A stretch of 16,039 nt of DNA, from assembly GCA_003550945.1 (NCBI GenBank), contig PULL01000157.1, positions 1 to 16,039 on the forward strand, read 5' to 3'. How positions within the stretch are numbered: position 1 is the stretch's first letter; each line of letters opens with the position of its first letter. Below are positions 6,616-15,242 of the stretch, piece by piece. Position numbers and translations under genes: made by a program. The stretch is from Thioalkalivibrio sp. (GTDB lineage: Bacteria; Pseudomonadota; Gammaproteobacteria; Ectothiorhodospirales; Ectothiorhodospiraceae). Below the pieces are notes generated by a model. The model searched no databases and was not told the DNA's origin. It was given only the letters and a program-made list of their open reading frames with translations.

Positions 6616-7083
6616 TCAGGCGGCCGGTCGGCGCTGCTCCGGGCGCAAGCGTACGGTGAAGTACTCGTCGGCGTCGTCGAGATCGACGGAGTCCCCGTCC
6701 GCGTCCACCAACGGCTGCTCGTAGTCCTTCCAGCCCCGCAGCCCGGTCTTCAGGCTGAACACGCGCTGGTAGCCCATCCGTTTCATATTGGCACCGGCCA
6801 ACAGGCTGCGGTGTCCGGATCGGCACACGAGCACCACCTCACGGTCCCGCGCCTGAACCAGTTCCGGTACCGTATCCTCATAGTCCCATTCGCAGGCGGA
6901 TTCCAGGATGCCGCGCGGAACGTTGATCGAGCCGTCGATGTGCATCACCTCGAATTCATAGGGTTCGCGCACGTCGACGACCAGCAGATCGGGATTGACC
7001 GCCCTCCTCTCCTCGAGATCCCAGGGGAGCAGCTCCGGGACGTCCCCGCAGCACTCGGTGACCAGATCCATGAACTTTTTCAT
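6616..7083 (-). CDS. Rhodanese-domain sulfurtransferase
   Basis: A 155-residue single-domain rhodanese, predicted cytoplasmic, which would carry sulfane sulfur as a cysteine persulfide. The active loop is CRSGHRS (87-93, catalytic Cys87). Before it come the classic LLVVDVREPYEFEVMHIDGSINVP (33-56), and after it the C-terminal FSLKTGLRGWKDYEQPLV. A Cys-Cys pair near the N-terminus (11-12) and an acidic stretch before the C-terminus (about 126-134) are extra features. It sits 20 nt downstream of the DsrS-like gene and upstream of a CxxC thioredoxin-fold protein, so the three are likely co-transcribed and may form a sulfur relay. The loop composition does not identify the acceptor. Confidence 0.92.
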   Translation of the reverse strand: MKKFMDLVTECCGDVPELLPWDLEERRAVNPDLLVVDVREPYEFEVMHIDGSINVPRGILESACEWDYEDTVPELVQARDREVVLVCRSGHRSLLAGANMKRMGYQRVFSLKTGLRGWKDYEQPLVDADGDSVDLDDADEYFTVRLRPEQRRPAA

Positions 7084-7103
7084 TGCGTGATTCCCGTTTT
7101 AAA

Positions 7104-8234
7104 TCAGGGGCAAAGCCGGTCGAGGTGCGGGAACAGATCCCGGGTCACCGGCTCCAGCGCGATGCGCAATCCGGACCCTACCGCGTCGGTATTACCGAAG
7201 ATCGGGGCCAGCAGAGGTTCGCCGACCATCCCGAACACCAGCAGGCTCTCCAGGAGCTCGCGGTCACGCTCGGGCAACGCGACGTTCAATTCGCGGAATT
7301 CCCGGCACCGATCGGGTTCGGCAACGCAGTCGTCCATGCGCGCAGCATCCGCCACCAGCCCCTGCATGCTCCGGTGTCCGACCGGGCTCGGGCGTACGTC
7401 GACGAAATAGCTCTCCAGCGCCTCGAACAGGTGCACCACGACGCCCTGGTCGGTGCACTTCGACAGCGCGAACCGCACGGTGCCCAGGTAGGCCTGACCG
7501 GGCGCATCCAATATCCGGCGCAGCTGACCCGCGAACCGGTTGCCCTGCCGAGCGGCGTTGTCCAGCATGGGCGCGAGTTCCACGAAGCGCGGGTGGACGC
7601 CGGTGGTCTCCGGCAGGCTGTCCGGTACGGTTTTCAGGAAACCCACCCGGTACGCGCTCTTGCGCTGACCCTTCTTCCAGAGGTCCAGGCGCACAGGCTC
7701 GTCGATCAGCCCCGGCTGGAGCACCAGCCGCACGGACTCGACCATATGCGCGGGATCCTCCTCGTAGGCAAGGAACTCCACCAGGAAATCCGCGAGCACC
7801 CGGCCCATGCTGCCGTTCACCACCGCCTCGCGACGCAGCATCGCGCGGGCATGTTCCGAAGACTGCAACAGCCACCACGCCCGGCCGGCCAGTTCGTCCG
7901 TGAGCCCGCTTGCGTGGACCACCGCCGCCAGCGCCTCGGGCTCGCCCAGTTTCAGAAGCCCCGCAAGGCTCTCGTCACGCCCGTGCCCGACGCGTCGGGT
8001 CCAGCGCTTCAGGTAGGCCGGATAGCCATGCGGAACACCCAGCACCGCGCTGGAAATCACCTCACGGATCTGCCGCAGGTACTTTTCGTCGGCGCAGTTC
8101 GGGTTCAGCTGGATGCGCGCTTCGCCTCGCCCGGTCAGTGCGTGCACCGTCATCTTGCCTTCATCGATGCGCAGCGCGTGCAGATCCTGCTTCAGCAGCA
8201 CGTTCAGGCGCAGACTGTCCTCGGAGGTAAGCAT
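7104..8234 (-). CDS. DsrS-like protein (sulfur-metabolism associated, function unknown)
   Basis: 376 residues, no signal peptide or membrane segment, largely helical. The N-terminal TSEDSLRLNVLL, IRIDEGKMTVHAL and GEARIQLNPNC, the GVPHGYPAYLKRWTR segment, and the central LVLQPGLIDEPVRLDLWKKGQRKSAYRVGFL match my recollection of DsrS, a conserved cytoplasmic protein encoded at the end of the Allochromatium dsr operon. I cannot confirm this by alignment. Its biochemical role is not established. The ATG at 8234 is preferred because the preceding 81 residues of the longer frame (to 8477) are Arg/Gly-rich translation overlapping the VWA gene. The gap to that gene is 5 nt. No dsrAB genes are near, so this copy is detached from a dsr cluster and tied to a MoxR/VWA pair. 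Confidence 0.66.
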   Translation of the reverse strand: MLTSEDSLRLNVLLKQDLHALRIDEGKMTVHALTGRGEARIQLNPNCADEKYLRQIREVISSAVLGVPHGYPAYLKRWTRRVGHGRDESLAGLLKLGEPEALAAVVHASGLTDELAGRAWWLLQSSEHARAMLRREAVVNGSMGRVLADFLVEFLAYEEDPAHMVESVRLVLQPGLIDEPVRLDLWKKGQRKSAYRVGFLKTVPDSLPETTGVHPRFVELAPMLDNAARQGNRFAGQLRRILDAPGQAYLGTVRFALSKCTDQGVVVHLFEALESYFVDVRPSPVGHRSMQGLVADAARMDDCVAEPDRCREFRELNVALPERDRELLESLLVFGMVGEPLLAPIFGNTDAVGSGLRIALEPVTRDLFPHLDRLCP

Positions 8235-8239
8235 CGGCG

Positions 8240-9499
8240 TCAGTTCAGCTGGATGCGCTGACCCCAGGGCACCTTCGCCTTGCCCTTCACCAGCCAGATC
8301 ACCGGGTAATGAGGCGGCCCTGCGGGAAACCGGCCCTCGGCATCGGTGAAATACACCAGCAGGTCCGGGTCGCGGTCCAGGGTGCTGCCCCATTCGAATA
8401 CCGGCCGGAAGTCGGTCCCGCCGCCGCCCTTGAAGGACGCCGGGATTACCAGCGGCTCCCAGGCCTCGAACACCCACGGGCCGTCCGGGCTCAGGGTATC
8501 GTCACAGGCGTGCAGCACCACCCGTGCACGGATCTGGCCCTTGATCGCGTCGATCTCCGAGACGAACTCGAGCATTTCCTCGCCGGAGATCGAACCGCTG
8601 GTGTCCAGCGCAATCACCACGTCCAGCTGGTGGCTGCGCAGACTGGGCAGGATCGCGGGTTCGCCACGCCGTGACGAGGGCCTCGTGTAGCTGTAGTCGT
8701 CACGGGCCTGTGCGGTCATGTGGTGCGCGAGCAGCATGCGCCAGGGGAGCTTCGGCTCCAGCACGTGATCGACCAGCCGGGCGAGATCGCCGCTGAGCTT
8801 GCCCGCCTGCATCGCCTGTTGTGCCGCTCCGGCCAGCCGCTGCTTCCACTGCACCTCCAGTGTCTCGCGCTCCTGCGCACTCAGCGGCGGGGGTGCATGG
8901 GCACCCTCGCGGTCTTCGTCAACCCCGTCCTCGGGCTGCGCCTGCTCGTCGGTTTCCGTCTGCGGGCGCGGTGACTTGCCTTCGTCCTCGTCCTGCTCCT
9001 GATCCGGTGGCGGTGGCTGGTCGCCCTTGCCGCCCTGCTGCTCCTCGGGCTTGTCGTAGAGGTTCTCCTCGCGGCTCGAGTCGTTTTCGTTGTCGTGCAG
9101 CAGCGGGTAGATCTCTTCCGCGGTCATTCCCTCGTATTCGTGGCTGTAGAGGGCCCCGGGAGGTGCGGTCAGGCCATCGTGGATCAGGATCGGGTTGATC
9201 GCGAAGTCGCAGGCGAGATCCCAAAGGTGCTGGATCCGGTGGCCCCGGCGGGCGAAGTGCAGCAGCGCACAGTGCAGCGCCTCCTGCGCGAGCACGAACT
9301 GGGTTTCGGCCAGCGATAGATGCTCGATGTAGTCGGCGTTGTAATAGAGTTTCCGGGCGTCGGTGAAGGTCGTCTTGCACCAATCCGGCCGCGCCGGCTG
9401 CAGCGGCAGGCGCAGCACCAGCGCGCCCAGAAAAGGCTTGTCGATGATCAGGCGGGTGCGCGCGGCCGCCAGCTTCGTCTCGACGTCGAGCTTCAGCAC
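8240..9499 (-). CDS. VWA-like protein with DUF2201-type metallopeptidase-like N-terminus
   Basis: 419 residues in three parts. The N-terminal part (about 1-135) resembles the putative metallopeptidase domain of the DUF2201 family; where an HExxH is expected it reads Q72-E-A-L-H76, so the first zinc ligand is lost. Next is a charged, Pro/Glu/Asp/Gln-rich linker (about 138-205), probably disordered. The C-terminal VWA-like domain has a MIDAS: ALDTSGSIS (D299, S301, S303), the threonine in GGGGTDF (T362) and FTD (D386). Such proteins partner MoxR AAA+ ATPases in remodelling or metal-cofactor insertion, and the MoxR gene is 16 nt upstream. The start is a GTG at 9499. Substrate unknown; the next gene, DsrS-like, is the nearest suspect. 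Confidence 0.88.
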   Translation of the reverse strand: MLKLDVETKLAAARTRLIIDKPFLGALVLRLPLQPARPDWCKTTFTDARKLYYNADYIEHLSLAETQFVLAQEALHCALLHFARRGHRIQHLWDLACDFAINPILIHDGLTAPPGALYSHEYEGMTAEEIYPLLHDNENDSSREENLYDKPEEQQGGKGDQPPPPDQEQDEDEGKSPRPQTETDEQAQPEDGVDEDREGAHAPPPLSAQERETLEVQWKQRLAGAAQQAMQAGKLSGDLARLVDHVLEPKLPWRMLLAHHMTAQARDDYSYTRPSSRRGEPAILPSLRSHQLDVVIALDTSGSISGEEMLEFVSEIDAIKGQIRARVVLHACDDTLSPDGPWVFEAWEPLVIPASFKGGGGTDFRPVFEWGSTLDRDPDLLVYFTDAEGRFPAGPPHYPVIWLVKGKAKVPWGQRIQLN

Positions 9500-9515
9500 G
9501 GCCGCGTTCCGCCCC

Positions 9516-10562
9516 TCAGCCCTCGTAGAGCATCAGGTCGGCGACCTGTTCCGACCAGTCGGCGAACTGCGGCACTGCGAACAGTTCGTCACCCAGCGCC
9601 CGATGCATGTCGGTCACCATCATGATGCCCATTTCGCGCTGCGGGAAGATGCCGGCATAGTTCAGGATGTGGCCCTGGACCGTCAGCGCATCCGGCGTGC
9701 CGCGCGCACGGATTGCGCGCCCGACCAGCGCCGCCGCCACCGCGTACTGGAGATCGATTTCCCGCGGCGGCGCGACCGGCTCCCCACGGACGATCGCGTC
9801 GAGGTCCGGCATCTGGTCGAGGTGCGCGATGAAGGCGTTGAGCTCGATTCCGGCCGCCTGCCCGACGCAGGCCTGCAGGGTGCCACTCAGCAGCTCGGGA
9901 TAGTCCTCGAACTTCTGCAGGCCACGGTGTGCGAATTCCCAGGACCGCGGCGACGGGAACGCAACCGGGTTGTGTGCGGGGTCGAAATCGAACAACAGGT
10001 CCGGACGGAAGCGGATGAAGGCGATGATGCGGTCGTCGATGCCGCGCGAGTACGCCCAGGCCGCCCAGTCATCGACGTTCAAATCGACCTCGAAATGCGA
10101 AAACCGGTTCGCCAGCGGGGCCGGCATCGTGTACGTGACACCGCGATCACCCTGGCGGTTGCCGGCGGCAAAGATCGCCCAGCCCGGCGGGACTTCGTAG
10201 GCACCGAGACGGCGGTCCAGAATCAGCTGGTAGGCAGCGGCCGACACGCTCGGCGGAGCCGAGGTGATTTCGTCGAGAAACAACACGCCCGCGGGTCCCT
10301 GACGGTCCGCGTCCGGGAGCATTGCGGGCACGGCCCACTCGACCAGGTCGCCACTCTTGAACGGAATCCCGCGCAGGTCGGAGGGCTCCATCTGCGAGAG
10401 ACGGATGTCGATCAGTGGCACCCGGTTGCGCTGAGCCACTTCCGCGATCATCTGGGACTTTCCGACGCCCGGCGGCCCCCACAGCATCACCGGTGTGTGG
10501 TGGCCCTCGCGGGTGCTCGCAAATTCGCGATCGAGCACTTGCAGCAAATGCGCTGGTCGCAT
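9516..10562 (-). CDS. MoxR-family AAA+ ATPase
   Basis: 348 residues. Walker A is GPPGVGKS (29-36), Walker B is VLFLDEI (93-99), sensor 1 is AAGNR (133-136 region), and the arginine finger region is LANRFSHFEV (Arg153). The post-Walker-A segment with DLRGIP and the layout match MoxR/RavA-type ATPases, which act with VWA partners as chaperones or cofactor-insertion motors. The start at 10562 is firmly supported by GGAGGA at short spacing (10566-10571). It is the first gene of a tight six-gene run ending at 5151, and the 168-bp gap upstream (10563-10730) probably holds the promoter, though no strong box is seen. Confidence 0.93.
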   Translation of the reverse strand: MRPAHLLQVLDREFASTREGHHTPVMLWGPPGVGKSQMIAEVAQRNRVPLIDIRLSQMEPSDLRGIPFKSGDLVEWAVPAMLPDADRQGPAGVLFLDEITSAPPSVSAAAYQLILDRRLGAYEVPPGWAIFAAGNRQGDRGVTYTMPAPLANRFSHFEVDLNVDDWAAWAYSRGIDDRIIAFIRFRPDLLFDFDPAHNPVAFPSPRSWEFAHRGLQKFEDYPELLSGTLQACVGQAAGIELNAFIAHLDQMPDLDAIVRGEPVAPPREIDLQYAVAAALVGRAIRARGTPDALTVQGHILNYAGIFPQREMGIMMVTDMHRALGDELFAVPQFADWSEQVADLMLYEG

Positions 10563-10730
10563 CGCTCCTCCAATGGTGGTGATTATTCTTGTTCTCTGGG
10601 TAGGGCCGGCAGAACCGCCCCGCCCTGCCCTGTTGGCCCTGCTGAGTCGGCGCCCTGCGGCCGGACACCCAGGTGGCTCCGCCCCTTCAGGCGCGCTGTT
10701 TTGCGCGGCCAGCGCCCGAGACTACGGTTT

Positions 10731-13700
10731 TCAGCGGCTGATTTCCACTGAACCCGTGTCTGGGGTCCGGGAACCGTCCGGGGCGTCCGAACGCGACTGG
10801 ACGGGCGCGCGGCTGCCCCAGGCCAGCAGCACGGGGGTCACCAACAGCGTCAGCGGAGTCGCGACCAGCAGTCCACCCGAGATCGCGGTGGCCAGCTGCA
10901 CCCAGTACTGCGTGGATGGTGCCCCGATACTGAAGTCGCGACCGACGAAGTCCACGGTTACGCCCAGAACCATCGGCGTCAGGCCCAGTATGGTCGTGAC
11001 CGTGGTCAATAGCACCGGGCGCAGCCGCTGGGCACCTGTGCGCAGCGCTGCGTCCACGGCCTCGAGTCCCTGCTGGCGTAGCCGGTTGAAGGTGTCGATC
11101 AGCACAATGTTGTTATTCACGACGATGCCGGCGAGTGCGATCACCCCCACACCGCTCATCACGATCCCGAAAGGTTCCTGCCGCAGCAACAACCCGAGCA
11201 GCACTCCCGACGTGGAAAACACGATCGCGGAGAGCACCAGCGCCGCCTGGTAAAGGCTGTTGAACTGGGTGACCAGGATCACCACCATCAGGAACACCGA
11301 CAGCAGGAACGCCCAGCCGAGAAAGCGCGAAGCTTCCGCCTGCTCCTCCGCCTGCCCGCGGAAGCGCACGCGCACTTCTTCCGGCAGCGGGTCATCCGCG
11401 AGCGCAGCCTCCAGCCGACGGACCTGGTCGTCCACCAGCAGGCCCCGGGCCGCATCCGCGGAGATCGTGAAGGTTCGCTGCCCGTCCACCCGCTTGATGA
11501 TTCCGGTCTTCGGGGCCGGATGGAACTCCACGAAGTTCACGATCGGTACCAGCCCGTACGCGGTCGGCACGCGCAGGTTCACCAGTTGCGCGAGGTTGCG
11601 TTCATCGAACGGGAAACGCACCCGGATATCGACTTCCTCGTCGGCATCATCGGGACGGTACCCGCCCAGCCGGATGCCCTGCGTGACCATCTGTACCGCG
11701 TTGCCCAGCAGGCTGATGTCCGCACCGTAGCGCGCCGCCTCGCGGTGGTTCACCTCGACGCGCAGTTCCACTCCGGGTAGCGAGCGGTCGTCCTCCACGT
11801 CCACGAAGCCGCCGATGCGGTCCATCAGGTCGCGCAGGTGAAGAACCGCATCGCCCAGGGCTTGGGTGTCGCGACCGGAGACTTCAACCTGGATTGGCTT
11901 GCCCATCGGCGGGCCGCCTTCCTGTTCCCGGAACTGGAGCACGATCCCAGGAAGGTCCGCGGTATCCTGGCGCAATCGTTCCAGAATCTCGGCGGCCGGG
12001 GGGCGGGCACGCCAGTCCAGCAATTCGAGCTGGATGATGCCGACCACGTCCTCTGCATAATCCGCCATCAGCCGTTGTCTGGCCACTCCGATGGTGCGGG
12101 CATACACGGTCTGGATCTCGGGCACGTTCAACATGCGCGCCTCGACCGCTCGTACGAGCTGGTCGGCCTCCCAGACGGAGAGGTCTCCCCGCGCCTGGAC
12201 CTGCACCTGCGCGAAACGAGGCTCCACGTGCGGGAAGAACTCCACCCCGCGACCGAATTCCGCATAGGCCATATACACCGTAATCATCAGCATCACCGCC
12301 ACGGCCACCGTCTGCCCCGGGTGGGCGATCAGCCTGCGCAGAAGCGCGATGTACCGCGCCGTGAAGCCATCCACCTGCGAGAAATCTCCACGTTCCGCCG
12401 CGAGGATGCGCTTCACCTGTTCCGGGCGGCTCGCGTCGCGGGCGCCGACCAGGCTGCCGAGCACCGGGATGAACAGAAGCGCCATCAGCAGCGACGCGCC
12501 AAGGGTCACCAGTACGGTGGCCGGCAGGTAGAACATGAACTCCCCGATCAGCCCGGGCCAGAACAGCATTGGCAGGAAGACCGCCAACGTGGTCGCGGTG
12601 GACGCGATCACCGGCCAAGCCATGCGGATCGAGGCGCGCTGGAAGGCCTCGCGTCGATCCAGCCCTTCCGCGAGATAGCGGTCCGCCTGCTCGACGACGA
12701 TGATGGCGCCGTCCACCAGCATCCCCACCACCAGAATCAGGGAGAACAGCACCACGATGTTCAGCGTGAAGCCGAGCAGTTGGATCGCCAGAATCCCGCC
12801 CAGAAAGGCGCCCGGGATCGCGAGCCCGACCAGCCAGGACGAGCGGCCACCCAACGCCGCAACGATGGTCAGCATCACCAGCAGGATCGCTGTGATCACG
12901 TTGTTCTCGAGATCGCCGAGCAGGTCGCGGACGTCTTGCCCCATGTCCTGCAGGTAGTCCACGCGAACCGTCTCGGGCCAGTCCGCGGAAGCCGCATCGA
13001 TCACTGCGCGGGCATCGGCCACGGTGTCGATGATGTTCGCGCCGACGCGCTTGCGGATCTCCAGCGCGATCGCCGGTTGGCCATTGACCCGCGCGAAGCC
13101 TTCCGGATCCATGAAACCGCGGCGTCCGGTGGCCACGTCACCGAAGGTGATCACCGTGCCCTGGTCGACCTTCACCGGCAGCTCGAGGACATCCTCCAGC
13201 GACTCGATCACCCCAGGCACTTTCAGCGTGACCCTGCCCGCGCCGGTATCCATCGCGCCGGCGGCCACCAGCCGGTTGTTGCGCTCGATCGCCTCGATCA
13301 GCTGCTGGTACGGCAGCTGGTAGGTCTCCATTACCAGCGGGTCCGCGATGACTTCGAGCACGTCTTCGCGATCTCCGCCGATGTGAACCTCCAGCACGCC
13401 GGGGAGCGCTTCCAGCCGATCACGGAGGTCGCGCGCGATACGAACCAGTGCCCGTTCGGGGACCGGGCCGGACAGCGTGGCCACCAGCACCGGAAAAAGC
13501 GACAGATCCACTTCCATCACCTGGGGCTCGTCAGTACCCGGAGGCAACTGGCCCTTCACGAGATCGACCTTTTCGCGCACGTCGGCCAACGCCTGCCGAT
13601 TGTCATACCCGGCCTCGAAATCGAGACGTATCAGCGCGAAGCCCTCGCCTGCCTGGGCTCGAAGCTCCTTCAGGCCGCTTACCGGTTGCAGTTCGCGCTC

Positions 13701-13904
13701 GAGCGGCCGCACCAGCAGGCGCTCGCTATCCTCGGGCGAGATACCAGAATAGGTAACGGACACGAAAAAAATCGGGATGTCGATGTCCGGCGCCGCCTCC
13801 TTGGGGATCGTCAGGTAAGCGATGCCCCCGGCGGTGAGCATCAGCAGCAACAGGAGCAGCACGGTGCGGCTCCGGTCGATCGCCGCGCGGATCAGGAAGC
13901 TCAT
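10731..13904 (-). CDS. RND efflux transporter, inner-membrane permease
   Basis: 1057 residues, the usual RND size. Transmembrane helix 1 is near residues 13-33. A large periplasmic loop begins with IPKEAAPDIDIPIFFVSVTYSGISPEDSE, the motif that follows TM1 in AcrB-like proteins. TM4 carries GMLVDGAIIVVEQ with a single relay Asp (D398) followed by Gly, where AcrB has Asp-Asp. A second periplasmic loop follows FGRGVEFFPHVEPRFAQVQV, and the C-terminal membrane half has VVNNNIVLIDTFNRLRQQG. ATG at 13904 overlaps the stop of the membrane-fusion gene by 4 bases (ATGA), implying translational coupling; the longer frame to 14012 is rejected. No outer-membrane channel gene is adjacent, so a housekeeping TolC-type channel may be used. 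Substrate unknown. A weak hairpin without a U-run follows the stop (10693-10715). Confidence 0.93.
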   Translation of the reverse strand: MSFLIRAAIDRSRTVLLLLLLMLTAGGIAYLTIPKEAAPDIDIPIFFVSVTYSGISPEDSERLLVRPLERELQPVSGLKELRAQAGEGFALIRLDFEAGYDNRQALADVREKVDLVKGQLPPGTDEPQVMEVDLSLFPVLVATLSGPVPERALVRIARDLRDRLEALPGVLEVHIGGDREDVLEVIADPLVMETYQLPYQQLIEAIERNNRLVAAGAMDTGAGRVTLKVPGVIESLEDVLELPVKVDQGTVITFGDVATGRRGFMDPEGFARVNGQPAIALEIRKRVGANIIDTVADARAVIDAASADWPETVRVDYLQDMGQDVRDLLGDLENNVITAILLVMLTIVAALGGRSSWLVGLAIPGAFLGGILAIQLLGFTLNIVVLFSLILVVGMLVDGAIIVVEQADRYLAEGLDRREAFQRASIRMAWPVIASTATTLAVFLPMLFWPGLIGEFMFYLPATVLVTLGASLLMALLFIPVLGSLVGARDASRPEQVKRILAAERGDFSQVDGFTARYIALLRRLIAHPGQTVAVAVMLMITVYMAYAEFGRGVEFFPHVEPRFAQVQVQARGDLSVWEADQLVRAVEARMLNVPEIQTVYARTIGVARQRLMADYAEDVVGIIQLELLDWRARPPAAEILERLRQDTADLPGIVLQFREQEGGPPMGKPIQVEVSGRDTQALGDAVLHLRDLMDRIGGFVDVEDDRSLPGVELRVEVNHREAARYGADISLLGNAVQMVTQGIRLGGYRPDDADEEVDIRVRFPFDERNLAQLVNLRVPTAYGLVPIVNFVEFHPAPKTGIIKRVDGQRTFTISADAARGLLVDDQVRRLEAALADDPLPEEVRVRFRGQAEEQAEASRFLGWAFLLSVFLMVVILVTQFNSLYQAALVLSAIVFSTSGVLLGLLLRQEPFGIVMSGVGVIALAGIVVNNNIVLIDTFNRLRQQGLEAVDAALRTGAQRLRPVLLTTVTTILGLTPMVLGVTVDFVGRDFSIGAPSTQYWVQLATAISGGLLVATPLTLLVTPVLLAWGSRAPVQSRSDAPDGSRTPDTGSVEISR

Positions 13905-15007
13905 CGGAGGAGTCCCGGATCCTCCGTCAGGATCCGAACCGATTCCCCGGCGCTCACGAATCCCTGGCCAACGGTAATGATCCGCACGGTCTCCGGCAGC
14001 CCGCCGACCCACAGGCCCTCGCTGTCGGCACGCATCGGATCGATCGGGTGAAACGCGACCCGATCTTCGCCCTCGATGATCTTGATGCCCAGGCGACCAT
14101 CGGGATCGAGGGTGACTAGCGCGGGCGAAATCCGGTGGGCCTTCACCTCCTCGACCGGAATCCGGACCTGCACGCTGGTGCCCGAGGGAAGGCTGCGCCC
14201 CGGATTCGGAACCTCGATCTCCACCCGGAATGTCCGGGTGGCGGTGTCGGCGCGTGCAGACACATGCCGGATCACACCTTCCCGCACCTGCCCGTCACCA
14301 AACTCGATTTGGGCCAGGCCGCTCCGCTGCACCCGGTGAATGCTGTGCTGAGGCACTTGCACCGTCGCCTTCAGTGGGTCGTTTTCGACAATCTCGATGA
14401 CCGGATCACCAACAGCCACGTAATCCCCCACCTCGGCATGGCGCCGGTTGAGCACGCCGGCGATCGGGGCCCGGATGTCGGTTCGGTCAATATCCAGACG
14501 AACCGACTCCAGTTCAGCCCGGGCCGCTTCGAGCTCGGCGAGAGCGGTTTCCACCCGGAGCTGCGCCTGGAACCCTTCTCGCGCAAGCTGCTCCGCCCCA
14601 CGATGATCGGTTTCGCGTCCTTTAACGGCCGCCTCGGCTCGGCGCAAACGGGCCTTACGATCGTCCATCCCGATCCGCGCAACCGTGCTGCCCACGTGTA
14701 CGGCTTCTCCCAGCGCGACCGGCGTCTCCACCAGGCGACCCGCGGTTTCCGCGCGAACCGTCACCTGTTGATCCGGAAGAACCTCACCCTGCAGAGTGAC
14801 CAGACGTTGTACCGGTTCCGCTTCGCTCAAACGCACCGCTACAGTCGGCACCGGAGGATCTGGCCGCGCCTCGATGGATGGCGGCTCGCGGCTCAGCACC
14901 CCGGTCGCGACCCAGAGCACCAGCAGCAGGGCCAGTCCCACGATCAGCAGGGTCGAGCGGTGGCGCTGTAACACGGGTACGACGCGCATGAAAGGAGGAT
15001 AAACCAT
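13901..15007 (-). CDS. RND periplasmic adaptor (membrane-fusion protein)
   Basis: 368 residues. A short basic N-terminus and one membrane anchor (about residues 19-38, LLIVGLALLLVLW) are followed by the lipoyl half VTVRAETAGRLVETPVALGEAV, a helical hairpin with AELEAARAELESVRLDIDRT, the second lipoyl half IRAPIAGVLNRRHAEVGDYVAVGDPV, and beta-barrel and membrane-proximal domains. It links the inner-membrane RND pump to an outer-membrane channel. The start may be the first ATG (15007) or MRVVP at 14989; neither has a clear Shine-Dalgarno sequence on this strand. A TATAGT on the minus strand (15052-15057) about 45 nt upstream is a possible -10 box. The gene overlaps the permease gene by 4 bp and is separated from the Met-rich gene by an intrinsic terminator. 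Confidence 0.92.
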   Translation of the reverse strand: MVYPPFMRVVPVLQRHRSTLLIVGLALLLVLWVATGVLSREPPSIEARPDPPVPTVAVRLSEAEPVQRLVTLQGEVLPDQQVTVRAETAGRLVETPVALGEAVHVGSTVARIGMDDRKARLRRAEAAVKGRETDHRGAEQLAREGFQAQLRVETALAELEAARAELESVRLDIDRTDIRAPIAGVLNRRHAEVGDYVAVGDPVIEIVENDPLKATVQVPQHSIHRVQRSGLAQIEFGDGQVREGVIRHVSARADTATRTFRVEIEVPNPGRSLPSGTSVQVRIPVEEVKAHRISPALVTLDPDGRLGIKIIEGEDRVAFHPIDPMRADSEGLWVGGLPETVRIITVGQGFVSAGESVRILTEDPGLLR

Positions 15008-15128
15008 CTGCGCTAAGGGGAGCAGCGCGAAAAGAGAGGTTGCGGTCCGGGCACTATACCGGCCGGACCATGCGTCCAGGGGGGATCACCCGCGGTACGG
15101 CGGGATCGACGAGAGCACCCATCCACGC

Positions 15129-15164
15129 AAAGAAAAGGGGCGCCCCTCTTGATCGAGGCGCCCC
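15129..15164 (-). terminator. Rho-independent terminator of the Met-X-Gly gene
   Basis: On the minus strand GGGGCGCC (15157-15164) pairs perfectly with GGCGCCCC (15137-15144) around a 12-base loop and is followed directly by TTTTCTTT (15129-15136). It lies 79 bases after the stop of the repeat gene and upstream of the efflux operon. It shows that the repeat region is transcribed on the minus strand and that the efflux genes need their own promoter. Confidence 0.85.
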
Positions 15165-15242
15165 AACAAGGAAGACGCGTTAGGCAATCAAACTAATCGA
15201 AGATGAGAACAGAATGATGGCAGGTTGACCTGGACCAGGCTC

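Noticed and set aside
6560..6826. N-terminal extension of the DsbA-family protein
   Set aside because: Arg/Gly-rich residues overlapping the rhodanese gene; the thioredoxin fold and a ribosome site begin at 6559.
10131..10160. A matS-like (MatP) site near the terminus
   Set aside because: GTGACACCGCGATCAC only loosely resembles the 13-bp matS consensus and its spacing is wrong.
10693..10715. Terminator after the RND permease
   Set aside because: Only a 6-bp stem with an 11-base loop and no U-run; not enough to call.
11838..14051. A 737-codon open frame on the + strand
   Set aside because: It lies antisense to the RND permease, is His/Arg/Gln-rich with no recognisable domain, and is a shadow of high-GC codon use.
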